A stretch of 64,000 bases of DNA from Micropterix aruncella (lineage: Eukaryota; Arthropoda; Insecta; Lepidoptera; Micropterigidae), in NCBI GenBank assembly GCA_944548615.1, contig OX155961.1, positions 13,871,804 to 13,935,803 on the forward strand, read 5' to 3'. The translations under genes and the position numbers were made by a program. Position 1 is the stretch's first letter. Each line of letters begins with the position of its first letter. Of the stretch, positions 10,601 through 22,200 are shown in pieces. A model generated the notes under the pieces. That model did no database searches, was not told the DNA's origin, and saw only the letters and a program-made list of their open reading frames with translations.

Positions 10601-11200
10601 TTAAATGGGCACAATATTTGAAAAATCATGGCCCTCAAATTCGGCCAAATTATAGAAAGGGTGGCCTATCAGCATCTCCTTGATGTTTTTTTTTAATTTT
10701 ATGTCCTCCAGCTGTTTAAATTTTGTAGGGAGTAGATTATAGAATTTAATGCTAAGGTACAAGTAGCTTTTCTGTACTATTACCAGTGGTATTCGGGGTA
10801 CGCATAAAAGGGACCTACCGCGGGTATGATGCGAGTGAATGTCTGCATTAATTGGTGTTTCAGTTAGGTGCTGTCTAGCATACATTAAACACTGGTATAT
10901 GAACGCCGAATACATAGTCATTACCCTTGCCTTGGTGAAATATTCTTTGCATGAGGTCCTAATCGTTACCTGATACATGCTGCGCAGTGCTCTCTTTTGC
11001 AAAAGAAAGATTCTTTTACTGGTTGCACCATTTCCCCAGAATAGTAGTCCATAAGTCATTAATGAGTTAAAATACGCAAAGTATACTGATTTGGCTGCCG
11101 CAAAACCACAAAGACTTCTGATTTTTTAAATACAGTATATCGAGCTACATAACTTACTAGCTAATTGTTGGATGTGCGCATTCCATTGTAATTTACTGTC
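10601..11200 (-). pseudogene. LINE ORF2 C-terminal part, after the frameshift
   Basis: This continues the reverse transcriptase protein in other frames. The long frame is 10601-11059, with GLLFWGNGATSKRIFLLQKR, then MYARQHLTETPINADIHSHH and IKFYNLLPTKFKQLEDIK. The stretch 11060-11200 is broken by indels compared with the copy at 54300-54460. The C-terminus GHDFSNIVPI matches the copy at 54900. Confidence 0.8.
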
Positions 11201-11205
11201 AATTC

Positions 11206-12205
11206 TTAATCCAGAAAATGTATATCTTCTGTGATGTCGATTTCAAAATAGTCGTGTAATTCATTTAAATAGTCAACATTGGCAGGTCTTAAGCGAAAAG
11301 GAATTATTTTTGATTTTGTAATATTTAGACGTAATTCATCAGAATTAAACCAAATCAATAGTTGATCAATCGTATACCTAATTCTATTTATTAATGATTC
11401 CTTATTTTGGTCACAGAAGATAAGAGATGTGTCATCTGCAAACAGTGTAATGTCATCATTCTCGGATGACACACATCCCGGCAAGTCATTGGTGTACACT
11501 AAAAATAAAAATGGACCTAGAATGGAACCTTGAGGTACACCCTTTGTTACCAGAATCGGTTGGCTTCTTGTTCCATTTACTTCTGTCGTTTGATACCTAT
11601 TTTGTAGGTATGATTGAATTAGATTTAGCCCTTTGTCTCTGATACCATAGTGTTTTAATTTATTCAGTAGAATATTGTGGTTAACGCAGTCAAATGCTTT
11701 TGATAGGTCACAAAATAGACCAATAACTGTTTTTGAACTATTCAGCCCATTCAATAACTCATGCAGTAGTTTCGATGTAGCATTAACAGTCGATAATCCT
11801 GCCCGAAAACCAAACTGTTTACTGTTAATAATGTCGTGAGTGTCGAAAAATTTAGTAATGCGATTCAATATTACCTTTTCAAAAATTTTTCTAAAGGCCG
11901 GTAATATGGATATCGGTCTATAGTTATCTATGTTATCACGACACCCTTTTTTGAATAAAGGTATAATTTTTGCCAATTTTAATTTGTCCGGAAAGGTGCC
12001 TTCTACTATGCATGAATTAAACAGAGCGCAAAGATAATCTGCTAGTGCAGGCGTTGATGACTTTAGTAATCGGCTGGACACATACCACATGTCAGTCGAC
12101 AACTTGGGCTTAAGTGATTGGGCTACTTTTATAATCTCCTCCCTAGTCACCGAGGATAATACAAACACTCTGGGGTTCTGGGTCGGAATTTTTCCAAAAT
12201 TTTAA
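11206..12205 (-). pseudogene. LINE reverse transcriptase domain (5'-truncated)
   Basis: About 330 codons of a non-LTR reverse transcriptase. In order: NYRPISILPAFRKIFEKVI, GFRAGLSTVNA, LFCDLSKAFDCVNHNIL (motif A Asp), KGVPQGSILGPFLFLVYTND (motif B), ITLFADDTSLIF (catalytic FADD), and LRLNITKSKIIPF. The catalytic residues are intact. The frame ends prematurely at FLD followed by a stop near 11206, where the sister copy at 54170 reads FLGLRIDSK, so one base has been lost. The open frame extends to about 12205, where a TAA lies upstream; no proper start is seen. Endonuclease is absent. Confidence 0.85.
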
Positions 12206-12589
12206 CAGCTGAAGTCGTTGACTGATTGTCGATTTTCCTGTTGACTGATTGGACGATGTGATTCCGCCGATAGCCTCAATACCTTCTATAGTTTGCGTAA
12301 TGATTTTTTTTTTACAATATTACAGTTTAGGATTTTCTTCATACCTATATACTGTGTGGTTCGTATATGTGTAGTTGCTATTGGTTCTGATCAGCTTGGG
12401 CCTTAAGGCTTGTGTGTGATTCCTTATATTGGCTCGACTCACGATTTAGCCCTATCCAGTAGCGTCAAAGACGGCTTTAACATGGAAGGGCTGCTGTGAA
12501 CACGGCCTGAACGGCAACCCTCATTAGAAACGATGCATTGGCCAGCCAATCCCAAGTGAGCTTGAGATTCAAAGGGCGCCACGGATCCA
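12206..12589. other. Unassigned DNA
   Basis: I see no gene. The right part may be a very diverged portion of the minus-strand family R copy that continues at 12590. Confidence 0.35.
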
Positions 12590-13510
12590 CGACAAATTCT
12601 GTCTATGAATTATCGCTAACGTCAGGTAGAGGCCTCGCGAAAGACCTCGAATCTGTGTCCAAACTGAAGGATATGAAAATGCATCCAAATCTGGTAGTGA
12701 GGGTGTGAGAAAGAGAAAGAGAATCTCTTAAATTGCGAGCTTCACTCCACTCGACATAGCCATAATACGCGACATAAAAACAATGTGTTATTGCCTAGTA
12801 CGCTTGACTAAATATCAAAAAATATTTTTATATATTATGTAGTTTTAAATTGTTCAATGCTTTGCCGTCATCGACGAGAAGACTTGAGATGGCAGTATAT
12901 AAAATCTGCTTGAAAAATCAGTTAGTCAAACATGCTCTTTACAAACTAGACGACTTTTATGATATTGCGTCCACAATTTCTTGATTATAAATAACCATAT
13001 TATGACTATACTTTCGCACTAAGTTTTAGATTTTATTGACATTGTTTTTAATTACGCATGTTTCAGAATTTTTCTTTTTCATTGTATTGATTATTATTTA
13101 TTGTTTGATTATCGATTATTTTGTAAATTTGACTATTATCACCTTACTGTAATACACCTTAAGTAATAACCTTATGATTAAAATTATTATTTTTCCTTTT
13201 AATTAATCAAAGCGGTTTTATCATCCGGTAAATTATGATTGTAAAATTTGTCATGTTCCCCAGTATTGTGAAATGCTTTTATGGAATGAATAAATGATGA
13301 TGATGATAATGATGATGATGTTGATGAAAGCCCGCTGGTTGGCACTTCGGAGTGCCTCGCGGAAAGGCGTCGGACTCTTACGGGCGGCTGGAGTAGTTCG
13401 ACTTTAGGTTTGCATTTGTCGTCTTTGCGTTTACTCCATGGGAGAAAGACTGTGGTATAATAATGTTATAAATCCCTGGGTCGGTGGGTTCGCCCGTAGC
13501 AATTACCACC
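12590..13510 (-). mobile_element. Family R copy B, minus strand, split by a LINE
   Basis: The plus strand at 13328-13510 has GCCCGCTGG...GGCGTCGGACTCTTACGGGC...GGGTTCGCCCGT, the reverse complement of the family R 5' region. At 12590-12670 the block GTCAGGTAGAGGCCTCGCG is the reverse complement of the family R middle. The LINE tail ends at 13327, directly against the 13328 boundary. The simplest reading is one minus-strand R copy interrupted by the LINE at 12757-13327. Confidence 0.5.
12757..13327 (+). mobile_element. LINE 3' end with (GAT)n tail, copy 1
   Basis: The coding remnant ends with the block KNQLVKHALYKLDDFYDIAS then a stop near 12982. A ~310-bp 3' UTR with GGTTTTATCATCCGGTAAAT and ATGCTTTTATGGAATGAATA follows, and a GAT repeat closes the element at 13296-13327. 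The reverse-strand sister is at 32580-33115. The copy is 5'-truncated; the upstream coding part has indels. Confidence 0.75.
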
Positions 13511-14104
13511 ACTCAATATACCTATTTTATACAATTGCATTAATTTGACGTGTTTTATCAAAATATGAAATAAAATGATATACTGATTTAGACAATACTG
13601 TAGATATGTATATATTTATTTATTTATTTATAGTAATGTACAGTGGTTTGCAAAAACCGTAACACTAAGCTTAGGTAATATGTAATAACATTGAATAAAA
13701 TTTTGCCTCAAAAATAAAAAAACCTTATAGTGAAGATCGGTTCCAATGCGCCCAACTAAGTAAAAACTTGTTCTAGGGCAAACATTTTAAACTATGTTTA
13801 AAAAACATTTTAAACATAATATGTTTTAAACTTGTATATTATACAAGTTTAAAAAAGAAAACATGTTCAAAAGATTTGCTGTTCTAAAGATATAATAAGT
13901 AACATGTTCAAAATATATAATAAGTAATTTTCTTGCATTCATCTAATGTGGATAGGAATCCTATCAAATAGTTTTATTAATGTTTTAATTTCGAGGCCTA
14001 AGGGAAAGTATTGTGAACGCGCTAAAAAAAATCGAGATGAAGACGTATATATCCATTTTGACTGAAGATTGGAGACTTCAGACGAGTGAAATCTGTCTAT
14101 GAGT

Positions 14105-14106
<2 letters not shown>
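13511..14106. other. Unassigned AT-rich DNA
   Basis: I see no gene. Near 13790-13860 the string ACATTTTAAACATA and its complement-like neighbour ATATGTTTTAAACTTG form a small local palindrome cluster around TTTAAA. Confidence 0.4.

Positions 14107-14144
<38 letters not shown>
14107..14144 (+). repeat. (GT)n microsatellite
   Basis: An uninterrupted GT dinucleotide run of about 38 bp between TCTCT and ATCTGTGTCTG. Confidence 0.95.
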
Positions 14145-14146
<2 letters not shown>

Positions 14147-14435
14147 CTGTGTCTGTATTCCTCCATGATAGAGCCTAAATTCTTAATCCGATTGAGCTGA
14201 AATTTGGCATGCAGGCATCATTCGTTCATGGCAAGAGTTGAAAAGTTGAAATCGGTCAGCCAGAAGGCGCACTAGTCAAACTTCAATCTCGAAATATTCC
14301 AGTTAGAGACTTGAAATTCGGTACAGAGATGCATTATTGGGTTGAAAGCACATTGTGAAATTGGTTGTAATATCGCGTACACAAGCGACGCAAATAATAT
14401 TTAAAGTCCGCCATATTGAATAAAATACTTCACCA

Positions 14436-14960
14436 TTGTTAGAAAAATACCATTCTAAGATCACGGAAAATACTACAAATATACTACGAATTGGCTGGCG
14501 GTGGAGGTTGATTAACGCGGGGAGGGGTAGCGGGGTTGTCTACTTGCCGGGAAAGTATTGGGTAAATTGCGAGTTACCGAATAAAATAAGCATAACGGTG
14601 AGGGCTCTCACGGGGCATTGTGGCCTGAACAAACACATGTACAACCTCAAGCTCCGGGACACGAAAATGTGCAGGTTCTACGAAGGGGCAGAGGAAACTC
14701 CCTTGTACCTCATGTGCGAGTGTGGCCCGCTGATGCGTAAAAGATACACTCACTTGGGTGGTCATTGCCTCCGACCTGAGGAGGTAAAACAATCTGGCGC
14801 CAAAAGCCTGTTGCGGTTCTTAAATGGCACGAGGCTTAGCGCAGAACTATAGTAGGTGGCGAACATTATAGATCAGCAATGGTCGCAGTGTTACAATGAT
14901 CACGAAGACCTTAGAAAAGCTCCACACAACAAATTTAAAAAAAATACATAATAAAATACT
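14436..14960 (+). mobile_element. LINE ORF2 C-terminus with CCHC-like motif, copy 1
   Basis: The frame 14436-14852 ends with LTGHCGLNKHMYNLKLRD, then C-R-F-Y with EETPLYLMCECGPLMRKR, the zinc-knuckle-like tail found in I/R1-type LINEs downstream of RNase H. In the sister copy (38737-39032) the knuckle reads C-R-Y-C; here the second cysteine position is tyrosine, so the motif is damaged. A 3' UTR and A-rich tail run to about 14960. The upstream half (14436-14570) is poorly matched and may be degraded RNase H. Confidence 0.7.
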
Positions 14961-15733
14961 ATCAATGAAAATGTCGCAAAGCTAACTTGTTGTGCTTTTA
15001 AATTATGTTTTTGATTAAATGAAATCAATTCTGGAAAAAATGTCATTAGAAATCCCGAAATCACAATTTAGCTATTATAAGAGCCATTATAAATTAAATA
15101 AAAAGATACAACTTTGAAAAAATAATTATAATTCCAAATTCATCTATTAATAAAGACGCAAAAACCTTTCCAAAATGCTCATTAATATTCAACGTTAATT
15201 AATGCATCGACAGATTTTAATTAATTATTTTGTAGATAAATTAAATAAGGCCCAGCGATAACATTTATGCAAATGGTTTCATCGCGGAAAAAGCTGCGTA
15301 GTTACAGAATTTTCGACCGAAGTACTGCCGACTGAAAGTTTAATTTACAATTATAAACACGAAGATGAATTTATGAAGGTTAGTAATAAACGCAGGAATA
15401 ATTTATTTGGCTTAAATTAGATTTACAGCTCCTTTTTACTTATTTATTTATCTCACCTACATACATATAAATAGAAAGTGTTATATACTACCATTGCAAA
15501 AATGCAGCTGCAAACAGATCACACTATAGAGTAATAAAGGGGTTTGATGGTAAGAGAGCGTTCTCAGTCCAGAGACTGGGTTTAAAGCGCCCCAGTAAAA
15601 TGACCATTGTGGCATCAGAAATTAGCTGGGGTAGGGTAGAGCGGGGCTAGTTGTGTCAATTTGGCTATTGAGAAATCGCCAAATTGGATTGAGAAATCGC
15701 CGTTTTGGCTAACATTCTTGAGGCATAGACATT
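14961..15733. other. Unassigned AT-rich DNA
   Basis: I see no gene. A possible repeat with inverted blocks AAATCGCC / GGCGATTTC lies at 15670-15705 (GAGAAATCGCCAAATTGG and GAGAAATCGCCGTTTTGG are a direct duplication). Confidence 0.4.
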
Positions 15734-16032
15734 GGGCCCGATTGCGTTTCTTCGTGAACTAAAATAGGAACTTGGTTCAACGGAACGGGACAGAGAAATA
15801 CGTTAGAACAGAATATGAAATGAACCACCGTCTATTTACCCGCACTAAAACTACATGTCGAACTTATAGACGCCCGAATTAGTTTGAACACATTTCGTGC
15901 GGTGTTTGATTTAGCTGCTTAGGGTAGTTTTAATGCGGAAAAGTGACAACCATTCATTTCACATTCCGCTCTGACGTCTCGTTCACATGAAATAATTTCC
16001 AATTTAAGTTCAAGAGAAACGCAATCGAGCCC
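15734..16032. mobile_element. Harbinger-like MITE, 299 bp
   Basis: Inverted termini of about 35 bp begin GGGCCCGATTGCGTTTCT on the left and GGGCTCGATTGCGTTTCT on the right when reverse complemented. ATT flanks both ends (15731-15733 and 16033-16035), a 3-bp target duplication that fits PIF/Harbinger. No coding capacity. Confidence 0.78.
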
Positions 16033-16245
16033 ATTATCTATATAGCAAATCGTTAGCTTGGTTTACTGCCTAGATTAAAAAAATATTAAAACTTAAAAAC
16101 AAGGTATTCTTTCCGGCAAAAAAAATGTTTCGAAGAAAAAGCTCTATTGACTCAACACGCGCCTATACCTACGGGCTAAGTTGAGCTAGGGTATGGGTTA
16201 TGTTTTCCTTGGTTGCAACAATTTAAGGTGGTTTTGATATAGTAA
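16033..16245. other. Short unassigned stretch
   Basis: No gene or repeat boundary recognised. Confidence 0.4.
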
Positions 16246-16249
16246 ACAC

Positions 16250-16780
16250 ACAGATATAGTTATAATATCGTATGGGTTTTTGCTCTGGGGCCGCGCAGCC
16301 GATATGCAAACGATATTTACTTTGCAGAAAAGAGCCATACGATCCTGTTATTGTTTAAACTCCCGAGCATCGCTAAAAGAGAAATTCAAAGAGATCAATA
16401 TTCTGACGGTTTATAGTCAGTGTATATTCGATAACATAATGTATGTTCGTAAAAACTTGCACAGATTCCGTAGGTTGGGTGACATTCACAATAGGAACAC
16501 CAGGTTCAAAAATAAACTAGCAATTACGGGTTCTAGGTTAGCAAAAGTGAGTAAATCTTTCATTGGAGACGGTGTTCGCTTTTATAACACTTTGCCTGAG
16601 GAACTAACCCTTTTACCAGACACTAAATTTAGAAAAATTGTTAAAGATACTTCGTGCTCTAAAGGCTATTATAAAATTGAAGATTTTTATAAGCGATACA
16701 TTGGTTTGGTCAAGTCGTTTTTGTGTAACATAGCTATGAAAACCATTTGTAAAGTGTTATTATTATTATTACTATTACGT
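16250..16780 (+). mobile_element. LINE (FWG-type) 3' fragment with (ATT)n tail
   Basis: An open frame from about 16250 to 16804 gives the C-terminus of a CR1/jockey-like ORF2: SYGFLLWGRAADMQTIFTLQ, then RAIRSCYCLNSRASLKEKFK, MYVRKNLHRFRRLGDIHNRN and GVRFYNTLPEELTLLP. The reverse transcriptase is missing, so the copy is 5'-truncated. The frame runs through an ATT repeat (16758-16775) that is the LINE tail, so the last ~15 residues are not real protein. The frame is unbroken, suggesting a fairly young copy. It is related to, but distinct from, the family at 10238-12205. Confidence 0.8.
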
Positions 16781-16784
16781 AAAG

Positions 16785-16868
16785 CCATTGATTATATAGT
16801 GTAGTAATCAATGGGTATGTTTCTAGACATGTATGCCTACAAGCAAGGCATACATGTCTAGAAACATA
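16785..16868. repeat. Two adjacent perfect hairpins
   Basis: Hairpin 1: CCATTGATTA (16785-16794), a 10-nt loop, TAATCAATGG (16805-16814). Hairpin 2: a 23-bp arm at 16816-16838 (begins TATGTTTCTAGACATGTATG), a 7-nt loop ACAAGCA, and the exact complement at 16846-16868. They are one base apart and sit just after the LINE tail. No protein is implied. Confidence 0.92.
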
Positions 16869-18152
16869 AGACGTTCGGAAAGTACTGTAAGTCTACTTCG
16901 AATAAAAATCTATCTATCATTTTTCGTCTGTGTTCAATATTTTGGATGGGGGAAATTTATAATTGTCCAATATATTACCATTGGCACTGCCAGTTTGTTA
17001 AAAAATATATTACCGTTTGTTTTATTAAATGAGATAGCTTTTTCTAGGCTCGTAGGCTCCGGTTTTTCGAATGGTTAGATTGAGTTTCCTCTTTGCCCAC
17101 CATTTTATTTGCCTTCCTGAAGGCACTTTTGGAAGGCATTGGAAGGCACTTTTCTGTTGTATTTCATTGAGCATTCATAAGCAAGGCAGCCGTAACCTGC
17201 AATCAAGCAACCTAACATGGTGTTAGTCCATAAAATATCGACGTCAATTTAGTAGGTAGTCTTTAAGTAGGTCCTCTTGATGAGATGTAAAACTCTTAGC
17301 ATGGATTGACGTATCCCATGCGAACTTCATCTGATAGAGGAAGGTTATTTTATTAAGATAACTATGGGTAAGGTCGATGTTGTCCATTTTCTGCTGCTGC
17401 ACTAGAGCATTAGAGCTTCTATATTCATGGACTGCGTTAACAGCATTCTTTGACTGATCTTTTGTACCATTTCCGCTTGTATGTACCTACGCATCCAGAA
17501 AAGAAGTAGAAATTGCTTATAATAGTTAGTTGAGCCACGGCCACGCCGCCCATTTAGGCTCAACTGGTTCCACTCCTGTTTTCGAAACAGTTCTCTAAAT
17601 ATTTAATAAAATATAAACAAAGACACATTTATAATCCTGCAGCAGCTAAACTAATAGTAAAAAAATTGTTGGTCTATATGTGAGAAACAATTAATCGGCC
17701 AGGAAAACATAGCACCAAGATAATTTCTAATATTTAATGAAGCGTTATATGTTTTTCGAAGAATATATATATATAAAAAAATAAATAATAATAGGAAATA
17801 TTTCACAATCAGTTTTATTGCGCATAACAAATAAAACCGTAAAAACGAATAAAACCCGTAACAAAAATAAAACCTTATGCAAAACCGAATATTTTTCGAA
17901 CCAAGTATAAAATACTCGAATCGAATTTTCCGCCGTGGAACAAACGCCATTGTTTGGGCGCATAGACAAAAGCGGGGCTCACAGCGAGCGGGCCCTCTCG
18001 AGCCGACTTCTCATCTGCCTATGGGGCCGCGATCATTTTTGTAAAAATGCATAGATAGGCCAATTCCCAGGGATATACACCATCATTGATCATATATGGT
18101 ACTAGATTGCTCAACTCCATAGTACGATTTTACAACCCTTTTAGAACGGCGA
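16869..18152. other. Unassigned AT-rich DNA
   Basis: No gene is supported. GGAAGGCA repeats at 17130-17150 form a short local duplication, and a GC-richer patch lies at 17970-18030. Frames of 60-99 codons in 17650-17970 are lysine/isoleucine/phenylalanine-rich by-products of AT-rich DNA. Confidence 0.45.
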
Positions 18153-18235
18153 AATAATAATAATAATAATAAACTCTTTATTTTAAATAAAAAAGGCGAG
18201 CTTATTGCCTTGCAGCAATGTCTATCAGCTAGATT
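18153..18235 (-). mobile_element. Short LINE 3' tail, minus strand
   Basis: An (AAT)n run followed by AAACTCTTTATT and GGCGAGCTTATTGCC matches the tail of the LINE at 5483-5580. Only about 80 bp remain. Confidence 0.7.
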
Positions 18236-19022
18236 TAGAACGTTGGCTACGCAAAATGCAGGCGGCGCTAATGGCTCTGACGGCCAAACTTATAGCAATT
18301 TATTTGGCTGTCTATAATAACATTGATAATGAATGTTTTTTTTATAAAATACTGACTTATTATAAAAATCCAAATTTTAACAATCGATAAAAATAAAGAC
18401 ATTTAATTAATAGTGCCATTTATCGCATTTTTTTATAGGCTGATTACATCACTGAAATAATACGCAGAGATAGAATGCCATATTATTATATTAATCTAAC
18501 TGAACATTAAATGCGTCATTTTTTGGTATCGAAACCTATCGAAAATTATATATTTTTAAATTACGTATTATATTTAAGGAAATATTATACTAATTGAAAA
18601 TTATATATAGTCATTTTTTTATAAATGACATTATTATGACCTATGATTTAAAATTCGTTTTTTGTGTGTATAGGCGCATATAGAGCACCATATACAGTGT
18701 GCCGCTATACTGTTACACCAAGAAAGTCGCCATAATGAACATAAATAGAAGATTAATAAATTTTTGGAACTATCATTGTGTGAGAGTTGTTACCCTTCAC
18801 TAGACTCCAATTGATTGTGAGCGAAGGGTGAATCTCATCGTGAAGTTTTCTCCGTGAATGAAAGTCGTGGATGTCGAAGTAGAAGTATTTAATCAGAAGG
18901 TTGAAGTGAGTCGCCAGTTCTTAACGCCTTGATTGTTATTTCGCCGTAGTGTATTAGTGTGGGCGCGAGGTGAAGCCGTAGTAGTGTGTCCGAAGTGTGT
19001 AGTCGAGGAGCGAGGCTTGACG
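18236..19022. other. Unassigned DNA left of the Gypsy element
   Basis: 18420-18540 is related (in reverse orientation) to the dispersed TAATAATTACGC-type repeat at 1605-1690 and 26175-26280. 18690-19022 is GC-richer and continues, after the Gypsy insertion, at 23966. The joined flank contains the minisatellite at 23990-24105. I could not identify it. Confidence 0.4.
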
Positions 19023-19027
19023 ATCGG

Positions 19028-19213
19028 TGTTGTAATCCATAGTTTTATTCACATCATAGTTTATTCAATAATAGTTTATTCAATAAATGAGTTAATACAG
19101 AGCACAATCTCATGTAGGTAATGTTCACTCCAAATCCCCTACCCGCCTGTCCTGTCTCATTACACAGTGTTGCCAGTATGTAACATATTACACAGTGTTG
19201 CTAGTATGTAACA
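19028..19213 (-). repeat. Gypsy 3' LTR
   Basis: 186 bp. In element orientation it begins TGTTACATACTAGC and ends TTACAACA. It contains a 24-bp internal duplication (block ACACTGTGTAATATG) near its start and three AATAAA-type polyadenylation signals near its end (GAATAAACTA twice, GAATAAAACTA). It matches the other LTR base for base as far as I can read. Confidence 0.95.
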
Positions 19214-19222
19214 TCTCTCCCC
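19214..19222 (-). promoter_or_regulatory. Polypurine tract of the Gypsy element
   Basis: Directly next to the 3' LTR, the element strand reads CCGGGGAGAGA then TGTTAC. A short purine run abutting the LTR is where plus-strand synthesis is primed in LTR elements. Confidence 0.7.
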
Positions 19223-19269
19223 GGTTTAGTTAAAGATTCTACGTTAATTTACAATAAAGGAGGAAAAAG

Positions 19270-22200
19270 CTACTGTGAGAGACGCTGTGTTGATTTATGG
19301 ATCACACGGATGTAGTCTCGGAGATGGGCTGGAGGAACACCAGCTGTAGCTCGTTGTGTTCGACGTGGAATCTGCTGAGGTGCTGGAACTTCGTCTTCTG
19401 ATTCGGTGTCTTCAGGTTCTTCTTCGGCGATGACTTCTGGTTCCGCAACTTGATGCGGCAGAATCTGAATGTCAAAGGCTTCAAGCAAAAGGTTTTCAGC
19501 GTCGAGGAATGTGAAGCGTTTCTTGAGTTGATTTGCGTGGGCTTTGACTTCTCTATCTTCAGTTTTCACTATGTAATCGACGGACCCGCACTTGCGCAAA
19601 ATTTCTCCTTCAACCCAGCGCCACTTATTGATATTGGAAAAATGCTTTATGAAGACCTTGTCACCAATTTCGTAGCTTCGTTGCTTAGCGCCATGGTGAG
19701 AATTGAACTGCCGTTCCATCTTGACGTTTCGCTCACCTGGTGCTGTCGTTGTGGGCTTGAGAAGGTCCAGTCTCGTCTTCATTGGCCGTTTAGTCATCAG
19801 TTCATGAGGTGATTTGTTTCCCAGATTGTATGATGGCGTTGAGCGATATGTTGCGAGGAATTTGCGCAGAATCTCGTTGGAGTTGCCTTCGCCTGTGAGC
19901 TTTTTGAGTCCTTGCTTGAGCGTCTGGACGAATCGTTCTGCCTGTCCGTTGGATTGTGGGTGATAAGGTGCCGTGGTAATGTGCTCGATTCCTTTGAGCT
20001 TGCAAAACTGCTGGAAGTGATCGGACGTGAACTGAGGTCCATTGTCTGACACAATCGTGTCGCAAATGCCGTGACGAGCGAAAGCTTCTTCCAATCGGTC
20101 GGTTGTTTGCTGCGAGGTCGTGCTTGTCATCTTAAAGACTTCCGGCCACTTCGAAAAAGCGTCAATGATTATGAGATACCAAAAGTTGTCGATGGGACCT
20201 GCGAAGTCGATGTGGATTCGGGACCATGGTGATGCGGAAACTGGCCATGACTGGAGAGGAACCTTTGTCGGTGTTAACGAGTTTGTTGCGCAACTTTCAC
20301 AGCTTCGGACGGTTCCTTCGATTTCAGCGTCGAGTGATGGCCATGAAACCTTCTGTCGAGCGAGAAGCTTCATTCGTTCGATTCCTGGATGGCCTTGATG
20401 AAGCTCCTTAAGAATTTCCTTTCGATAGCGCTTTGGAATTACGATTCGGTCGCCGAAGAAAATGCAGCCATTTATGAGAATGAGCGAATCGTGTCGTCCG
20501 AAATACTCAGCGGCTTCGTCATCAACGATGTTTCGACGTTTACTAGGCCAGCCATTCTCGATGTACGTTGCAATTTTTTGAAGTGATTCGTCGCGGCTGG
20601 TTTCATGCTGAATGGCTTCAAAGGTGATGGGAAGCTTCTTGACAGTATCGATTGCGAAACATCCGGCTGTGCTCTCGGCGATGACGCGAGCAATGAAAAT
20701 GGAGCTATCAGGTGCGTATGAATGGGATTTCACCGCTTTTATGTTCACCTTCGTACTTCCAATGACGATTTCTTCTTCAGGCTTCTCGTGCTTGCTGATG
20801 AGTCTCGAGATGAAGTCTGCGTAAGCGAAACTCTTTGTGTTGATGTAGCGAATGTTGAAGTCGTATGCGAGCAGAATTAAGGCATAGCGTTGGAGACGAC
20901 TTGCTGTATGCACGGGAATGCCTTTCTTGTTGCCGAAGATTGCGAGCAGAGGCTGATGATCAGTCTGGAGCTCGAACTTGCGTCCGTATACGTAGCGGTG
21001 GAACTTTTGAAGTGCAAATGTGAGTGCGAGGGCTTCACGTTGTATCTGCGGGTAGTTCTTCTCGGCAGCTGAGAATGCACGAGCTGCATGCATCACCGGC
21101 TTCATCTTTTTATCTGGCATCTCGTGGAGAAGGACGGCTCCCATTCCGTAGCTGGAAGCGTCGGCTGCGACAATGAGCTTCTTAGTAGGATCGTAGTGAG
21201 TGAGTGCCAAGTCGGATGCAAGAATTTTCTTGAGCTGCTCGAATGCCTGCTGGTGCTTTTCTTGCCAATTGAAGTCGATGTCATCTTGCAACAGTTCGTC
21301 CAATGGGCCTCGGAGACCTTTGATATGCGGGATGAACTTGCTGTACCAAGTTACGGCGCCAAGAAAAGATTGAAGTTGCGCGACGTTTGTTGGAGCCGGG
21401 ATGTTCTGAAGTGTTGCAAGTTTATCGGGACTCGGTTTGATGCCGTCAGCGCTGATGATGTGTCCAAGGAACTCGAGCTGCTGCTGGCCAAAAGAGCACT
21501 TCTCGAGTCTGAGGTGGAAACCGTGTTGTTGAATGCGAGTCAATGCCTCGAAGAGATTTTTGCGGTGGTCATCTTCATCAGTTCCTCCCACAATGAAGTC
21601 GTCGATGAACGGGAAGATGCCCTTAGCTCCGCTCATCATGTTGCTGACAAGTTTTTGGAAAATTGCCGGTGCTGGCTTGACTCCTGGTTGTAGGCGATTT
21701 ACCTGATAGAGTCCGCAATGAGTGTTGATCGTCATTAGCTTCTTTGATTCGTCATCCAGCTCGACCTGAAGGAATGCGTCTGAGAGGTCGATTTTGCTGA
21801 ATTTCTTGTACGGTGACAGCTGAGCGAAGATTTCATCAGGCGTTGGCAGCGGATATTGCTCAGGTTCGAGGGAATCGTTGAGTCCGGTGGAGTAATCAGC
21901 GCAAACACGGACACGTCCATCCTTCTTCTTGACGGCGACGATTGGAGCGGCGTAAGCAGAGTTCTTGACTGGACTGATGACACCCAGGAGTTGTAAGCGC
22001 TTCAACTCTGCTTCAATGACCTCGGCTGCTGCGAACGGAACTGGTCGGCTCTTGCGGTAGATTGGCTTTGCATCTGGGATGAGAGTAAGTGATGCTTTGA
22101 TAGTGCAGAGTCCTAGCGTGTTATTGAAAAGGCTTGGGAAATTTCGTTGAACTTCCTGCTCGAGCTGCGATGGTGTCTCCGTTGTGATGTTATTGCAGAT

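Larger units (their letters stand above)
10238..12205 (-). mobile_element. LINE (FWGNAATSK family) copy 1, minus strand
   Basis: A minus-strand LINE running from a (TGTAA)n tail (10238-10255) through a ~350-bp 3' UTR into ORF2 (10601-12205). It is 5'-truncated within ORF2. Two 5'-truncated sister copies, both plus strand, lie at 37760-38409 and 54059-55288 with the same 3' UTR (block GACGGCTAAAGACCGCTCTT and its variants) and tail. Confidence 0.85.

Noticed and set aside
17650..17970. Two overlapping minus-strand frames of 74 and 99 codons
   Set aside because: Composition is that of AT-rich non-coding DNA (F, I, Y, L, K); no start context or family signal.
21088..21693. A 201-codon plus-strand frame
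   Set aside because: It lies antisense to the Gypsy pol gene and is a shadow of that coding sequence.
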